Source: Sneathiella chungangensis
Lineage (GTDB): Bacteria > Pseudomonadota > Alphaproteobacteria > Sneathiellales > Sneathiellaceae
DNA: 64,000 nt
Direction: 5' to 3'
NCBI RefSeq assembly: GCF_009882935.1
Contig: NZ_WTVA01000002.1
Span: 1-64,000, forward strand
Part shown: positions 45,126 through 53,395 of the stretch, in pieces
Layout: the number at the start of each line of letters is the position of its first letter
Numbering within the stretch: position 1 is the stretch's first letter
Program-made: the position numbers and the translations under genes
The notes under the pieces: model-generated
What the model was told of the DNA's origin: nothing
The model's database searches: none
What the model saw: only the letters and a program-made list of their open reading frames with translations

Positions 45126-45992
45126 ATGAAACATTCACCGCAAAATCCGGCGCCCGCCGATGCGGGCCATCGCAGGTCAGTAAAGCCTGTGATCGTGTAT
45201 CCGACTGAAACCCTTCCGCATGCTGAAACGCATATCTATGCGGAGGCGCGCGCCAATCTGGAGCCGGTCGAGGAGGTTGTCGTCGCCCCGCGCGACGCGG
45301 AGGCGTTTCTTGTTCCAGCCGGGCATTTTTTCCGGATCGTGAGTATGGAAGGGCCGCAGGTCGGTGATCTTAATCTCTGGAATGCCGCGGATCTGAACGA
45401 ACGATTTTTCAGTGGCAAGACACGCGCGCTTCACGGCACCCATGTCGGTGTCGGTGACCGGTTGTGGAGCAATCTGCCCTATATGCGGCCAATGGCAACC
45501 ATCACCCACGACACCCTGGACTGGTACGGATGGGATGACGACGGCGGGGGAATTCATGATGTGATTGGAACACGTTGCGATCCCTATACCAACAAGCTGC
45601 TAAGTGGCGATGAATACCATTATTGCTGCCATTCAAACCTTATACGGGCGCTTGCCAGGGAGCGGGGAATGTCGTTCGACGAGGCAGAACCGCTCGTGCA
45701 TGATGTGCTGAATGTGTTTATGTGCACGGGCTTCACCCGGGACAGCCACCAGTATTTCATGAAGGCAAGTCCGGTGCGTCCGGGGGATTTTCTTGAATTC
45801 TTCGCCGAAATCGATCTGCTGGGGGCGCTTTCCACCTGCCCTGGTGGCGATTGCAGCTCCGGTCATTCCAGTGATGCCGCCAAATGCTATCCGTTGAAAA
45901 TCAAGATCTTTCGGCCGACGAATGGCTTGGCGACGGAATGGAGGCCGGCGCAACTATCGGACTATTCACGCCAGCATATCGCTGGTGATTAG
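45126..45992 (+). CDS. DUF1989 (urea carboxylase-associated family) protein
   Basis: The 288-residue protein carries the DUF1989 core: FRIVSMEGPQVGDLNLWNA, RTRALHGTHVGVGDRLWSN (here KTRALHGTHVGVGDRLWSN), GGIHDVIGTRCDPY and YHYCCHSNLIRAL. These conserved His, Asp and Cys residues suggest a metal-binding or hydrolytic site. Members occur next to urea carboxylase or amidase genes, but none is present here, so the role is open. It begins 80 bases after the DUF2207 gene with GAGGTGCGCCC before ATG. Confidence 0.88.
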   Translation: MKHSPQNPAPADAGHRRSVKPVIVYPTETLPHAETHIYAEARANLEPVEEVVVAPRDAEAFLVPAGHFFRIVSMEGPQVGDLNLWNAADLNERFFSGKTRALHGTHVGVGDRLWSNLPYMRPMATITHDTLDWYGWDDDGGGIHDVIGTRCDPYTNKLLSGDEYHYCCHSNLIRALARERGMSFDEAEPLVHDVLNVFMCTGFTRDSHQYFMKASPVRPGDFLEFFAEIDLLGALSTCPGGDCSSGHSSDAAKCYPLKIKIFRPTNGLATEWRPAQLSDYSRQHIAGD

Positions 45993-46017
45993 CGAATGTT
46001 GGTGAGTGAAGGGAGGA

Positions 46018-47142
46018 TCACTTATTCATGCGTGCCCGTCCGATTTTGGTCAGACGTACGGCGTGAGCGTTGCGCGCGATATTGAGAGATTTTGTGATAT
46101 CACGATAGAGAAGATCAACCTCGGGCCGTCGTGGCGCCGGCATCTTTTCCAATAGGTCCCCGAAGGAGTTCGCGCAGGATTGACATTGTTGATGAAACCC
46201 GAGCTGGAGTTCCAGTAAGAGCTGAACGTTTTCACCCGCCTCATCGGCCATGACGGCGAGGCGCGATGCAATCACGTCAAGCGCCAGCAGCTTCGTCGCA
46301 ACCGCGCCAATATCCGCCGCGAGCGCTTCGGGGGCATCCGTTGCGATATCATCCAACAGACAAAACATCGATCCGACCTGGCCGCCCGCGCCGACGGCGT
46401 CCTCGATTGCCCGCATACGCAAGGAGGTTCGGGCAAACGCCTTGCCCGCGGTGCCGATCATATTCGCGACCGGAACGCGGCAGTCCTTCATTGTTATTCC
46501 ACCGTGCGGGCAAGGGTGAAGGAAGTCGATTTTGACGCCCTCCGTTTTGTGAAGGCCGTCGGTCGTGGCTGGAACTAGAATTGCGCTGAATTCCTTGCGC
46601 GCCTCTTCTTCTTTGGTAATGGCAAGCACAATAAAATGATCGGCAATCGGACCATTGGTGAGATAGGCCTTCTCCCCATTAATTACGAACATGTCGCCAT
46701 CACGTCTGGCCGTGGTTTTAAGAAATTTCGCATGGGCGCCGGCGCCTGGTTCGGATATGGCGACAGAGATTGTCTTGTCGCCTTTTGAAAGTTCCGGCAA
46801 CAGCCGTTCTTTAATATCCGGAGGTGCATCTCCCGCGATATGCAGCCGGGTGATCAGCCAGTGGGACATGAACATCATCGCTGCGCCCGGCACTCCGCCG
46901 ATGCGGTTCAGCAAGTGACCAGCCTTCGAAACATATGTGTAATCAGCGCCAAGGCCACCGAATTCGGCGGGAACGGTCAGCCCGGCGAGGCCACTTGCGG
47001 CAAACGCTGTCCAAAGATCTTTTGGAAACTTACCGGAAGATATGAGCGTTTCACGCCGCGGCCGGATTTCCGATTTGGCAAATTCCGTCAGCCTTCGCGT
47101 TATTTCGTCGGTATGGGCATTGTTGGAGGTCATGTCGTCCAT
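46018..47142 (-). CDS. Acyl-CoA dehydrogenase family protein
   Basis: This 374-residue flavoprotein has the family landmarks LTVPAEFGGLGADYTYV, SVAISEPGAGAHAKFLKTTA (core ISEPGAGAHAKFL), VINGEKAYLTNGPIADHF and the C-terminal helical domain. The last helices are less canonical than in typical family members: the GGxGY segment is missing, as is an RTVFGRxI motif. It is thus a divergent member that may act on an unusual thioester or have lost part of its active site. It is convergent with the DUF1989 gene; a decayed TetR gene lies just upstream on the same strand. Confidence 0.85.
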   Translation of the reverse strand: MDDMTSNNAHTDEITRRLTEFAKSEIRPRRETLISSGKFPKDLWTAFAASGLAGLTVPAEFGGLGADYTYVSKAGHLLNRIGGVPGAAMMFMSHWLITRLHIAGDAPPDIKERLLPELSKGDKTISVAISEPGAGAHAKFLKTTARRDGDMFVINGEKAYLTNGPIADHFIVLAITKEEEARKEFSAILVPATTDGLHKTEGVKIDFLHPCPHGGITMKDCRVPVANMIGTAGKAFARTSLRMRAIEDAVGAGGQVGSMFCLLDDIATDAPEALAADIGAVATKLLALDVIASRLAVMADEAGENVQLLLELQLGFHQQCQSCANSFGDLLEKMPAPRRPEVDLLYRDITKSLNIARNAHAVRLTKIGRARMNK

Positions 47143-47180
47143 TTTTTATTATTAATTCGACAGTCAGATTAGCACAGATT

Positions 47181-47363
47181 CTATGATTTATTCCTGATTT
47201 CGAAAAGCAGATGCAGATAATTGCGATATTCCGCGATCTGCCTTTGCAGCCAGGTGGGGTCACCCATCGCATTCGCCATGATAAACCCGCCCTCAATGAT
47301 GGTTGTAATCATCCCTGCCAGTTGCTGTGCGGTCACCTGCAATACGGGCGGGCGCGCCTTCCT
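47181..47363 (-). pseudogene. Decayed TetR-family regulator, C-terminal remnant
   Basis: On the minus strand a 60-codon open stretch ending at TAG reads like the C-terminal ligand domain of TetR regulators: VTAQQLAGMITTIIEGGFIM, then ANAMGDPTWLQRQIAEYRNY. The same frame is closed by stops just upstream (47364 onward, with three within about ten codons), and no helix-turn-helix part is visible in the 145 bases before the acid phosphatase gene. It is therefore a 5'-deleted remnant, next to an acyl-CoA dehydrogenase gene that a TetR regulator could once have controlled. Confidence 0.65.
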
Positions 47364-47507
47364 TCAGTTTTAAAGGTCGCGGCCCTACAGAAAAATTATG
47401 TTGTGCCGTTATCGATTTTCTGACGAAATAGATGCTTCGGCAAACCGCGGGTTCGTCATTTCATCCTTCGGCAATGCCATCTCAATTTTCTGAAGGGGAG
47501 TTATCCA

Positions 47508-48359
47508 ATGAATATCGACTTTGCTGCGCGTGGTATTCTGACAGGTCTCGTGGTTGCCGGTTTGACGGCGATCTCGACGCCCGCTCAGGCAGAAGAAAAT
47601 GATCTGGTGAATGCGACCCTATGGACGCAAACTTCCGTGGAGTTCAAGGCAACATCCCTTGCCGCCTATAAACTCGCGGAAATCATGCTTGACCGGGCAC
47701 TCGAAGATAAAAACTGGACGGCGGCGACTGAGCAGGGGGAAGCCTATCAGGAAAAGCCTGTCGCTGTAATTCTCGACGTAGATGAAACAGTGCTGGATAA
47801 CACCGCCTATGAAGCCTGGCTTATCAAGGCTAATGCGAGTTACAGTTCAAAAACCTGGGCGCCTTATGTCAATTCCGCGATCTCAAAGCCGATAGCCGGC
47901 TCTAAAGAATTCATTGATTATGCCCGCTCGAAGGGAGTCGAGATATTCTATGTCTCCAACCGCAAGGCCGGCGAAGAGGAAGGCACGCGAAAAAACCTGG
48001 TTGATTTGGGGTACTATGTGAACGACAAGATAGATACTATTCTTGTCCGCGGTGAAAAGGAGGAGTGGGGCTCGGATAAAACTTCGCGGCGCGCCTATGT
48101 CGCCAAGGATTACCGTGTCGCCCTGATTATCGGCGATAACCTTGGCGATTTCGTCGAAGCCAGAGATGCGACCGTCGCCGACCGGGCGGCCCTTATCGAT
48201 ACCTACAATGACTATTGGAGCACAAAATGGATCACCGTCGCGAATCCCATGTATGGCTCATGGGAAGCGGCGACTTTCGGCTACGACTTCAAGCTTCCGA
48301 ACGATGAAAAGCGGAAAATGAAGCTGGACGCGATGGAATATTGGGAACCCAAGGAATAG
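47508..48359 (+). CDS. Class C (e(P4)-type) acid phosphatase, HAD superfamily
   Basis: This is a secreted phosphomonoesterase of 283 residues. A signal peptide (cleavage near TPAQA) leads to EEND. The HAD motif I DVDETVLDN holds the nucleophile Asp (about residue 90), followed by VEIFYVSNRKAGEE (motif II) and ALIIGDNLGDFVEA (motif IV). This is the pattern of the lipoprotein e(P4)/class C acid phosphatases, but no lipobox Cys is present, so it should be a soluble periplasmic enzyme. Likely role: dephosphorylation of nucleotides or phosphoesters before uptake. Confidence 0.92.
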   Translation: MNIDFAARGILTGLVVAGLTAISTPAQAEENDLVNATLWTQTSVEFKATSLAAYKLAEIMLDRALEDKNWTAATEQGEAYQEKPVAVILDVDETVLDNTAYEAWLIKANASYSSKTWAPYVNSAISKPIAGSKEFIDYARSKGVEIFYVSNRKAGEEEGTRKNLVDLGYYVNDKIDTILVRGEKEEWGSDKTSRRAYVAKDYRVALIIGDNLGDFVEARDATVADRAALIDTYNDYWSTKWITVANPMYGSWEAATFGYDFKLPNDEKRKMKLDAMEYWEPKE

Positions 48360-48378
48360 GGACGAGATGATAGTCCTG

Positions 48379-48406
48379 AACGCCCCAGCAACGGCACCGG
48401 GGCGTT
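48379..48406. terminator. Hairpin terminator between convergent genes
   Basis: AACGCCCC (48379-48386) pairs with GGGGCGTT (48399-48406) around a twelve-base loop; on the plus strand TTTCC follows. It lies 20 bases after the acid phosphatase stop and 20 before the tctA stop on the opposite strand, so it may serve both. Confidence 0.6.
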
Positions 48407-48425
48407 TCCTGATATATGGCTTTCT

Positions 48426-49952
48426 TTAATCAAGCGAGGAATCGCGTGTTTGGCGGCGGCTTTTTCGAGGAGCATGAATGCCAAGCCACCAGGTCGACAC
48501 GAGGGCGAGCATAAGCAGCGCAAGGGCGACAGGGTAGTGAATGACGGCCAGCAGATCGCCATCCAGAATGACCAGGGTTTGCGAGAGGGAGAGTTCGAAC
48601 TTGTCGCCGAGAAAAAAGGCGATAATGAATATGACGACCGAATAACCAAACAGGTTCATGAGATAACCCATTACAGCGAACACAAGCATGACGGCGACGC
48701 CGAAAATACCACCGGTCGATACATATACGCCCGTGATGCAAAGGATGAGTGCTGACGAAAACACCAGGGATTCCGGCGCGGAGATAATTTTGGTCCATAG
48801 CCTGAGGCTGGCCTGCCCGATCAGCAGGTTCATCAGATTGGCCATCATCATGGCGCCAAACAGCCCGTAAATCAGCCGGCCTTGCTGTTCGAACAACAAC
48901 GGGCCCGGCTGGATGCCGTGAATCTTAAAGGCGGAAATGAGAAGCGCGGCGCCAATGCTCCCCGGAATTCCGAGCGCCAAAAGTGGAATAAGGTTGGCTC
49001 CCATCACAGCGCTGTTCGCCGATTCCGTCGCCGCGACACCCTGAATATTTCCCTTGCCGAAAGTTTCGGGTTCCTTTGAGGCCTGCTTGGTCGAGGCGTA
49101 GCTCATGAAAGCCGCCGCTGTTGACCCGATTCCGGGTATGGCGCCAAGTAGGGTGCCGATAACCGCACCGCGCAGCATCGTATATCGACAGGACCAGTAT
49201 TCCGCCCAACTGACATTTTTATCTTTCTTTTCCTGCTTTTCCGGGATGGAAATCGTCGGCTTTATTCGACCGGCGATATTTGCGAGACGACGGAAAATCT
49301 CCGCGACCGCCAGCATACCGATGGCGACGGCGGTCAGCGGTAGTCCGTCAAAAAGTTCGAAGTAACCGAAATAAAGGCGCGGGGTCCCGTGTTCGGGGTC
49401 GAGCCCGACCATCGCGAAAAATAGTCCCAGAACAGCGGCAATCAGTCCCTTGATCAGGGAATCGCCAATCAACCCGGCAATGATCGAAAAGGCAAAAATC
49501 ATCAGGGCGCAGGTTTCGACCGGTCCCATTTTAAGGGCAACAACGGCAAGCGGCGCCGAGATCGTGATCAGCACGATATCGCTGAAGGTGTCGCCGGTAA
49601 CGGACGAAAAAAGTGCCATCTTCATCGCTTTCACCGGTTTTCCCTTGCGGGCGAGGGGATGACCGTCAAGCGCAGTGGCGGCGGCATCGGGCGTTCCAGG
49701 CGTATTGATCAGGATGGCCGGAATGGCGCCGCCAAACAATCCGCCCTTATTGACCCCAACGAGGAACGCAATAGCCGCCAATGGATCAAGAACGAACGTG
49801 AAAGGAATGGCAACGGCCATTGCCATCACCGGTCCGGTACCCGGCAGCGCGCCGACGAATTGCCCCATGGCAACGCCCGCGACGACGAATAGAAGGTTGG
49901 TCAAGCTGAAGGCATCGCCGAGGCCGGCCAGGATGATGCTGACATCAATCAT
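48426..49952 (-). CDS. tctA: Tripartite tricarboxylate transporter large subunit, TctA
   Basis: This is the 508-residue, roughly twelve-helix integral membrane subunit of a TTT importer that works with a periplasmic binding protein and an ion gradient. GALPGTGPVMAMAVAIPFTF, GGAIPAILINTPGTPDAAAT and LGAIPGIGSTAAAFMSYA (seen as AIPGIGSTAAAFMSYASTKQ) are the duplicated TctA signature loops. It is the third gene of a tctC-tctB-tctA set. The substrate is a carboxylic acid of unknown type. Confidence 0.93.
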   Translation of the reverse strand: MIDVSIILAGLGDAFSLTNLLFVVAGVAMGQFVGALPGTGPVMAMAVAIPFTFVLDPLAAIAFLVGVNKGGLFGGAIPAILINTPGTPDAAATALDGHPLARKGKPVKAMKMALFSSVTGDTFSDIVLITISAPLAVVALKMGPVETCALMIFAFSIIAGLIGDSLIKGLIAAVLGLFFAMVGLDPEHGTPRLYFGYFELFDGLPLTAVAIGMLAVAEIFRRLANIAGRIKPTISIPEKQEKKDKNVSWAEYWSCRYTMLRGAVIGTLLGAIPGIGSTAAAFMSYASTKQASKEPETFGKGNIQGVAATESANSAVMGANLIPLLALGIPGSIGAALLISAFKIHGIQPGPLLFEQQGRLIYGLFGAMMMANLMNLLIGQASLRLWTKIISAPESLVFSSALILCITGVYVSTGGIFGVAVMLVFAVMGYLMNLFGYSVVIFIIAFFLGDKFELSLSQTLVILDGDLLAVIHYPVALALLMLALVSTWWLGIHAPRKSRRQTRDSSLD

Positions 49953-49964
49953 TTTTTAGGACCC

Positions 49965-50417
49965 TCATGGCAAGGGGCGCCCAAGAAGCGGCACGACGAT
50001 CAGCCATATGGCAAGCGGGAGAAGTATTACGCCGCCGATCAGCCAGCCCGGCCGCCGTTCGCCGACCAAAAGCATAAGGCATCCGGCGAATATCGGGACT
50101 GCCAGCAAGTATCCAAATTGTGTCATTAGCCATATAGCGATGGCCATAATCGCTGCGAAAACGCACGCCTTCAGCATTTCACGCCAGTCGATGGAAATGT
50201 TTCCACGCGGAAATGCGGCCTGCGCAATGCCTAGAAATAGCAACAAATGTGCGCAGGCATTCGGAACGGACTGCGGCCTCATCCAGCCATAATCCACTGC
50301 TTCCGTCTGCTCCGGGATGATCACGAAGTAGAGGAGCAGGCCCAAACCGGCAAAAAATATCCCGGAAAGCCGATCGAGCAGCAACAGTCCGTTCCCTTTC
50401 GTAAAACCAGAGGCCAC
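49965..50417 (-). CDS. tctB: Tripartite tricarboxylate transporter small subunit, TctB
   Basis: This is the 150-residue, four-helix accessory subunit of the TTT importer. LDRLSGIFFAGLGLLLYFVI and FGYLLAVPIFAGCLMLLVGERR fit the TctB fold. The start is GTG (50417), with ATCGGG just upstream. It lies 12 bases before tctA and 33 bases after tctC on the minus strand, giving a tight operon. Confidence 0.88.
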   Translation of the reverse strand: MASGFTKGNGLLLLDRLSGIFFAGLGLLLYFVIIPEQTEAVDYGWMRPQSVPNACAHLLLFLGIAQAAFPRGNISIDWREMLKACVFAAIMAIAIWLMTQFGYLLAVPIFAGCLMLLVGERRPGWLIGGVILLPLAIWLIVVPLLGRPLP

Positions 50418-50450
50418 CCCGATATCTGATGCGGCGGTCTCAGGGTCAAA

Positions 50451-51389
50451 TTACTTCCCGAAAAGCTTCTTAACATTTCCGACGCCATCGACAAGCATCT
50501 TCTGCGTGCCGTCGGGTCCGAGATCACTGGGGTCCGTCTTCAGGGAATTGACAATGGCTTTTTTCGCGACATTGGACGTGATCGCCTTATGCAATGCCGC
50601 CGCAAGGGCCGCCTTGGCGTCGGATGGCAATCCGGCAGGCGCGGCGATAAAGAAGTACGGGTCGACATAAATCTCGTACCCCTGCTCCACGACGGTCGGT
50701 GTTTCCGCCGCATAGCCATGACGTGTTGCGTTGGCGCTTGCGATCATTTTGACATCACCGCTTTCAATATAGGGAATATGCGCGCCCGCCGCGAAGGACG
50801 CAACGACGTGACCGCCCAGCAAGTTCTGAAGGGCTTCAGCGCTGCTCTTGGTGGAGATCAGCTTGAAACCCGCTCCCGCCTCGGCATCCACATACTTCAT
50901 CAAAAGCTCCTGAGGCTTTGCGTCGAAGGCCACCAGCGCGCCGCCGTTCGCCTTGGAATATTCGACAAGGCCAGCGAGGTCGTCAAAGGGCGCATCGGAT
51001 TTCGCAACAATCGCCACCTGTGCCCTTGCGACGGTCGCAAGATAGTCAAAACTGTCGAGCTTGAACGGCAGCTTGTCCCCCCGAAGGACCAGATTTACGA
51101 GGATCGGCATATTGACGCCCATTCCGAGTGTCTGACCGTCCGGCTTGGCAACCGCAAGACCTGTAAACATTGCAATTCCGCCGCCCCCCGGCTTGTTTTC
51201 AACGACGATATCCCAGCCGGTCTGCTTTTCCATTTCACCGGCAATTACCCGGCCAAGCGTGTCGGTTTCTCCGCCCGCGTCAAAGCCGATCTGAAGTGTA
51301 ATCGGCCCCGATGGCGCCCAGTCTGCCTGCGCGGTGAAGATCATCAATAGCGACGCTGTCACGCCTGCAAATAGTGTTTTTAATTTCAT
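50451..51389 (-). CDS. tctC: Tripartite tricarboxylate transporter binding protein, TctC (Bug family)
   Basis: This is the 312-residue periplasmic receptor. A signal peptide ends near TAQA. The binding fold has the Bug-family features PITLQIGFDAGGETDTLGR, VENKPGGGGIAMFTGLAVAK (cut here as VENKPGGGG and MFTGLAVAKPDGQTLG) and VASFAAGAHIPYIESG. The ATG follows AGGAGGATGTC. Typical ligands are carboxylates; the neighbouring amine-oxidase gene suggests an amino or imino acid derivative, but that is inference. Confidence 0.92.
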   Translation of the reverse strand: MKLKTLFAGVTASLLMIFTAQADWAPSGPITLQIGFDAGGETDTLGRVIAGEMEKQTGWDIVVENKPGGGGIAMFTGLAVAKPDGQTLGMGVNMPILVNLVLRGDKLPFKLDSFDYLATVARAQVAIVAKSDAPFDDLAGLVEYSKANGGALVAFDAKPQELLMKYVDAEAGAGFKLISTKSSAEALQNLLGGHVVASFAAGAHIPYIESGDVKMIASANATRHGYAAETPTVVEQGYEIYVDPYFFIAAPAGLPSDAKAALAAALHKAITSNVAKKAIVNSLKTDPSDLGPDGTQKMLVDGVGNVKKLFGK

Positions 51390-51419
51390 GACATCCTCCT
51401 CTTCCTGTCGTTTCTGGTT

Positions 51420-52586
51420 TTAATGCGGCTTTACTGTCAAGCTGTCTCTTCCTGGCGCAAGGTCCGCGAGCGACACCCCCTCTTCGAGTATCTCCGGGGG
51501 CACTGCGCGCCGACGCACAAGGTGGGCGGCGGCCTTCGCGAGTGCCGGAGCGGTTTGAATGCCGTATCCACCCTGACCGGCCAGCCAGAAAAACCCAGGC
51601 ACCTCCTGATCAAATCCACATACAGGGCATTTATCGGCGACAAAGCTGCGAAGGCCGGCCCATTTATTCTCGATTCTCCGGATGGAAAGATCGAATGCTC
51701 TTTCAATCCGATCGACGCAAATCGCGATATCAATTTCGTCAGGCTGAACGTCGCTTGGCGTTGCTGCCGTTTCATCGGCGGGTGAAATCAGCAACTTGCC
51801 GGCATCTGGTTTGAGATAGAATAGTTCGTCGATGTCGATCACCATTGGCCATTCATCGGTCCGCACATCGTCCGGGGTCGCGATGATCATGGCTGTCCGG
51901 CGCTTCGGGATAAGGCCGATACTGGCTGTACCGGCGAGCGCTCCGATCCTGTCCGCCCAGGCCCCCGCCGCATTGATAACCGTCTCGGCTTCATAAACGC
52001 CGGTTTTCGTGGTGATCAGCCAATGGTCCGCGACCCTCTCAAGCGCCTGAACTTCGCTAGCCGATTTAATGTCACCTCCGTTCGATCGGAACATTCGGAG
52101 ATATCCCTGATGGAGGGCATGAACATCGATGTCACGCACCCGATCATTGGCGAATCCCGCAGCGGCGTATCCCTTCCGGAGAAGCGGTAGGCGGGCCTCG
52201 ATCTCCGCTGCGGTGAGCAGATCCAGTTTCCCGGTGTCGGATAGATCGACCATTAATTGGTCGAGAGACCCAAGCTGGTCTCTTCGCGCGATCATGATCA
52301 CGCCGCGATCCGTGAGTAAGGGAACATCCGCGAATCCGGGCGGCGGATTATCAAAGAAGGAAGATGAGGCCCGAGTAAGCGCGCGGACCGGCGCCGGTCC
52401 ATATGTATCGACAAACATCGCCGCCGAGCGTCCCGTCGAATGGTACCCGGGGTGGTTTTCCATTTCGAGCAATAGCACCGCCGTGTCATCTGATAATTCG
52501 GCTGCCGCTGACGCGCCGGCAATGCCTGCGCCGATAACGGCAACATTATATAATTTTCTTTCCGTCACTTTGCCGCCCGATCCCAT
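51420..52586 (-). CDS. FAD-dependent amine/D-amino acid oxidoreductase (DAO family)
   Basis: This is a 388-residue GR2-family flavoprotein with the dinucleotide fold VAVIGAGIAGASAAAELS at residue 14, LLEMENHPGYHSTGRSA, AETVINAAGAWADRIG and the C-terminal GQGGYGIQTAPALAKAAA. Close relatives oxidise sarcosine, D-amino acids, glycine or cyclic imino acids. It lies 30 bases after the tct operon's first gene in reverse order, is transcribed toward tctC, and is divergent from an XRE-cupin regulator. Import plus oxidation of one amino compound is a plausible unit. The start at 52586 lacks a good ribosome site; GTG 52568 is an alternative. Confidence 0.88.
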   Translation of the reverse strand: MGSGGKVTERKLYNVAVIGAGIAGASAAAELSDDTAVLLLEMENHPGYHSTGRSAAMFVDTYGPAPVRALTRASSSFFDNPPPGFADVPLLTDRGVIMIARRDQLGSLDQLMVDLSDTGKLDLLTAAEIEARLPLLRKGYAAAGFANDRVRDIDVHALHQGYLRMFRSNGGDIKSASEVQALERVADHWLITTKTGVYEAETVINAAGAWADRIGALAGTASIGLIPKRRTAMIIATPDDVRTDEWPMVIDIDELFYLKPDAGKLLISPADETAATPSDVQPDEIDIAICVDRIERAFDLSIRRIENKWAGLRSFVADKCPVCGFDQEVPGFFWLAGQGGYGIQTAPALAKAAAHLVRRRAVPPEILEEGVSLADLAPGRDSLTVKPH

Positions 52587-52616
52587 TAAAAACCGGCGGA
52601 AAGACTAACATAAAAA

Positions 52617-52651
52617 TTTCCGATCGGAAAACTATTTTTCCGATTAGAAAA
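52617..52651. promoter_or_regulatory. Two stacked dyads, probable XRE-cupin operator
   Basis: The perfect palindrome TTTCCGATCGGAAA (52617-52630) is followed by a related imperfect dyad TTTTCCGATTAGAAAA (52636-52651). Their centres are about 20 bases apart, that is two helical turns, so a regulator could bind both on one face. They fill the spacer between the divergent FAD-oxidase and XRE-cupin genes and run right up to the upstream ATG of the latter. Confidence 0.65.
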
Positions 52652-52652
52652 T

Positions 52653-53288
52653 ATGGACTTGCCGCGCGCAATTCATTATCGTTTGATCATGACATTGCCG
52701 AACTCAGAGGAAGAACCCAATGGCGAGAACAGCCGCGCGCGCGTCGCCGAGCGGCTGCGCGACATTCGGCGGCGGAAGGGGCTCACCATACAGGAAGTCG
52801 CAACACGGTCCGGATTGGCTATCTCAACCGTCTCCAAGATTGAGCGAAACCTGATGGCGCCGACTTATGACAGGTTTAGCCGCCTGGCGGAGGGGCTCGG
52901 CGTGGACGTCTCGGAACTATTCGCGGCACAAGGCGAGCAGTTCGCGCCGGGGGAATTCTCGCTGGCGCGAGTGGGTGACCACAGCTTTCATCAAACCGAA
53001 AACTATATTTATGAAATGCTGTTCCCGCATTTGCGCGGCAAGGCCATGATTCCGATGCTTGGCACATTAAAACCCTTTGAGCAGATGCGCTTCGACAGGT
53101 TGGTCAGCCATGACGGCGAGGAATTTTTCTTTGTCCTGAAGGGGCGGGTGATTGTTCAACTGGAGGGCAAGGATCCGGTTATTCTCGAAACAGGCGAGAG
53201 TATCTACTTTGACAGCCGCCGCGGCCATCTATATGCGTCGGCCGGCGACTCTGATGCGCGCATCCTTTGTGTCTGTACGAAGATGTAG
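52653..53288 (+). CDS. XRE-family regulator with C-terminal cupin sensor domain
   Basis: The 211-residue protein has a Cro/XRE helix-turn-helix (RLRDIRRRKGLTIQEVATRS, then GLAISTVSKIERNLMAPTYD) at 30-85 and a cupin ligand domain (MRFDRLVSHDGEEFFFVLKG, VILETGESIYFDSRRGHLYA, AGDSDARIL) at 125-205. This layout is used to sense small metabolites such as amines or polyols. ATG 52653 abuts the operator and would be nearly leaderless; ATG 52689 (MTLPNSEEE) is an alternative start. It probably represses or activates the divergent oxidase-tct unit. Confidence 0.9.
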   Translation: MDLPRAIHYRLIMTLPNSEEEPNGENSRARVAERLRDIRRRKGLTIQEVATRSGLAISTVSKIERNLMAPTYDRFSRLAEGLGVDVSELFAAQGEQFAPGEFSLARVGDHSFHQTENYIYEMLFPHLRGKAMIPMLGTLKPFEQMRFDRLVSHDGEEFFFVLKGRVIVQLEGKDPVILETGESIYFDSRRGHLYASAGDSDARILCVCTKM

Positions 53289-53395
53289 CGACACTGCCGA
53301 AGAGAATTAGTTTCGGGCCGGAGTTCCCTGATCTAAAAAAGTGTAGTGCTCTTGCTGTTTTCGCGCGTCATTCAATTGGCGGTTTTTCCTCGCTT

